In this document: positions 4,264-5,106 of the stretch, one piece after another
Position numbering within the stretch: the stretch's first letter is position 1
Layout of the letters: every line of letters starts with the position of its first letter
Origin: Candidatus Methanoprimaticola hominis
GTDB taxonomy: Archaea > Thermoplasmatota > Thermoplasmata > Methanomassiliicoccales > Methanomethylophilaceae
NCBI GenBank assembly: GCA_006954465.1
Contig: LVVU01000107.1
Coordinates: 1 to 5,106 of the forward strand
DNA length: 5,106 nt
Direction of reading: 5' to 3'
The notes under the pieces: generated by a model
The model's database searches: none
What the model was told of the DNA's origin: nothing
The model's input: the letters and a program-made list of their open reading frames with translations, nothing else
Program-made: the position numbers and the translations under genes

Positions 4264-5106
4264 ATGACGGGCGAGAACGATGACGTGGCCGAGCTCAAGG
4301 CCAAGATTGTCACCCTCGAGGAGCGCAATGTCAGGCTGATGGAGGACCTCCAGAACGCCGAGACGGAGAAACGCTACTCCGAGAGCGAACTCTTCAGACT
4401 GCAGAAGGACCTCTCCAGGCTCAGGAACGAGCTCGAGAGGCTCAAGAGCCCTCCACTCATAGTCGCATCGCTCAGAGACGTGCTCCCGAACAACCGCGTC
4501 GTGGTCAAGAGCACCACCGGGCCCGATTTCGTCGTCTCCATCTCCGAATACGTGAATGAGAAGGACCTGATCCCGGGATCCAGGGTGTCGCTCAACAAGC
4601 AGACCCTGTCGCTCATGGAGGTCCTCCCGACCCCCGTCGACCCTGTCGTCTCCGGCGCGGAGATCATCGACAAGCCGGACGTCACCTACGACGACATCGG
4701 AGGTCTGAAAAACCAGATGCTGGAGCTCAGGGAGGCCGTGGAGGATCCGCTGCTGAGGCCCGAGCTCTACAAGAAGGTCGGAATCGAGCCCCCCAAGGGA
4801 GTCCTTCTCGTCGGACCCCCCGGAACCGGTAAGACGCTGATGGCCAAGGCCGTCGCCAACGCTACTCAGGCGACGTTCATCAGGATGGTCGGATCGGAGC
4901 TCGTCCAGAAGTACATCGGAGAAGGCGCCAGGCTCGTCCGCGAGCTGTTCCAGCTCGCCAAGGACAAGGCGCCCAGCATCATATTCATCGACGAGCTCGA
5001 CTCCGTCGGAGCGAGACGCCTCGACGTCGCCACCTCGGGGGACCGCGAGGTCCAGAGGACCCTCATGCAGCTCCTCTCCGAGCTCGACGGATTCACCCCC
5101 ACCAGC
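4264..5106 (+). CDS. pan: Proteasome-activating nucleotidase PAN, 3' partial
   Basis: The first 281 residues of PAN, the hexameric AAA+ ATPase that unfolds proteins and feeds them into the 20S proteasome in the archaeal cytoplasm. Residues about 6-62 form a heptad-rich coiled coil ending at SPP (62-64). The OB domain follows (about 65-125, with [20 protein letters not shown]). The ATPase domain begins at about 138 with VTYDDIGGL. Walker A GPPGTGKT is at 184-191, the pore loop KYIGEGA at 216-222 with Tyr217, and Walker B IIFIDE at 239-244. [20 protein letters not shown] leads to the window edge at 5106, so the arginine fingers, sensor 2 and C-terminal HbYX tail are not seen. The ATG at 4264 gives a typical short N-terminus and has GGAG 5 nt upstream. 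Proteasome subunit genes are not in view. Divergent MBF1 shares the promoter region. Confidence 0.97.
   Translation, partial: MTGENDDVAELKAKIVTLEERNVRLMEDLQNAETEKRYSESELFRLQKDLSRLRNELERLKSPPLIVASLRDVLPNNRVVVKSTTGPDFVVSISEYVNEKDLIPGSRVSLNKQTLSLMEVLPTPVDPVVSGAEIIDKPDVTYDDIGGLKNQMLELREAVEDPLLRPELYKKVGIEPPKGVLLVGPPGTGKTLMAKAVANATQATFIRMVGSELVQKYIGEGARLVRELFQLAKDKAPSIIFIDELDSVGARRLDVATSGDREVQRTLMQLLSELDGFTPTS

Noticed and set aside
1..5106. CRISPR array, transposon, tRNA or rRNA
   Set aside because: No spaced direct repeats, transposase, terminal inverted repeats, cloverleaf or rRNA-like stretches were seen in the gaps, all of which are under 150 bp.

Overview
The window is ordinary housekeeping DNA from a GC-rich archaeon. 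It carries an archaeal RNA polymerase subunit K, an archaeal-type ribosomal protein S2, archaeal MBF1, the proteasome-activating nucleotidase PAN, a DUF2240 protein and an RPA-associated (COG3390) protein. TATA-like boxes sit about 26 bp ahead of several start codons. The protein sequences and general feel suggest a euryarchaeal or Thermoplasmatota-like methanogen, possibly Methanomassiliicoccales. That placement is an impression, not something the sequence proves.

Layout: (1) The 3' part of a single-stranded-DNA-binding RPA-associated protein (2-676, +) enters from the left edge and ends at a strong GC hairpin. (2) Convergent to it is a leftward series: rpoK (3022-2852), rps2 (2833-2201), a Memo-family protein (2141-1326) and a zinc-ribbon four-helix membrane protein (1288-713). 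rpoK and rps2 are tightly spaced with Shine-Dalgarno sites. The two distal genes lack such sites, and the last one has its own TATA box in leaderless geometry. (3) A 148-bp divergent promoter region (3023-3170) separates rpoK from a rightward DUF2240 gene (3171-3671). (4) The DUF2240 gene overlaps tail to tail by 14 bp with leftward MBF1 (4152-3658). (5) A 111-bp divergent region (4153-4263) separates MBF1 from PAN, which starts at 4264 and runs off the right edge after the Walker B region.

The genes cover replication and repair (RPA-associated protein), transcription (RpoK, MBF1), translation (S2) and protein turnover (PAN). rpoK-rps2-memo looks like the remnant of the larger archaeal ribosomal protein/RNA polymerase/enolase cluster. 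No mobile element, CRISPR array, rRNA, tRNA or defence system was seen. I found no convincing undescribed system. The most interesting items are the inverted repeats at the MBF1 and PAN promoters, the mix of leaderless and Shine-Dalgarno genes, the winged-helix tail on the RPA-associated protein, and the uncharacterised zinc-ribbon membrane protein.
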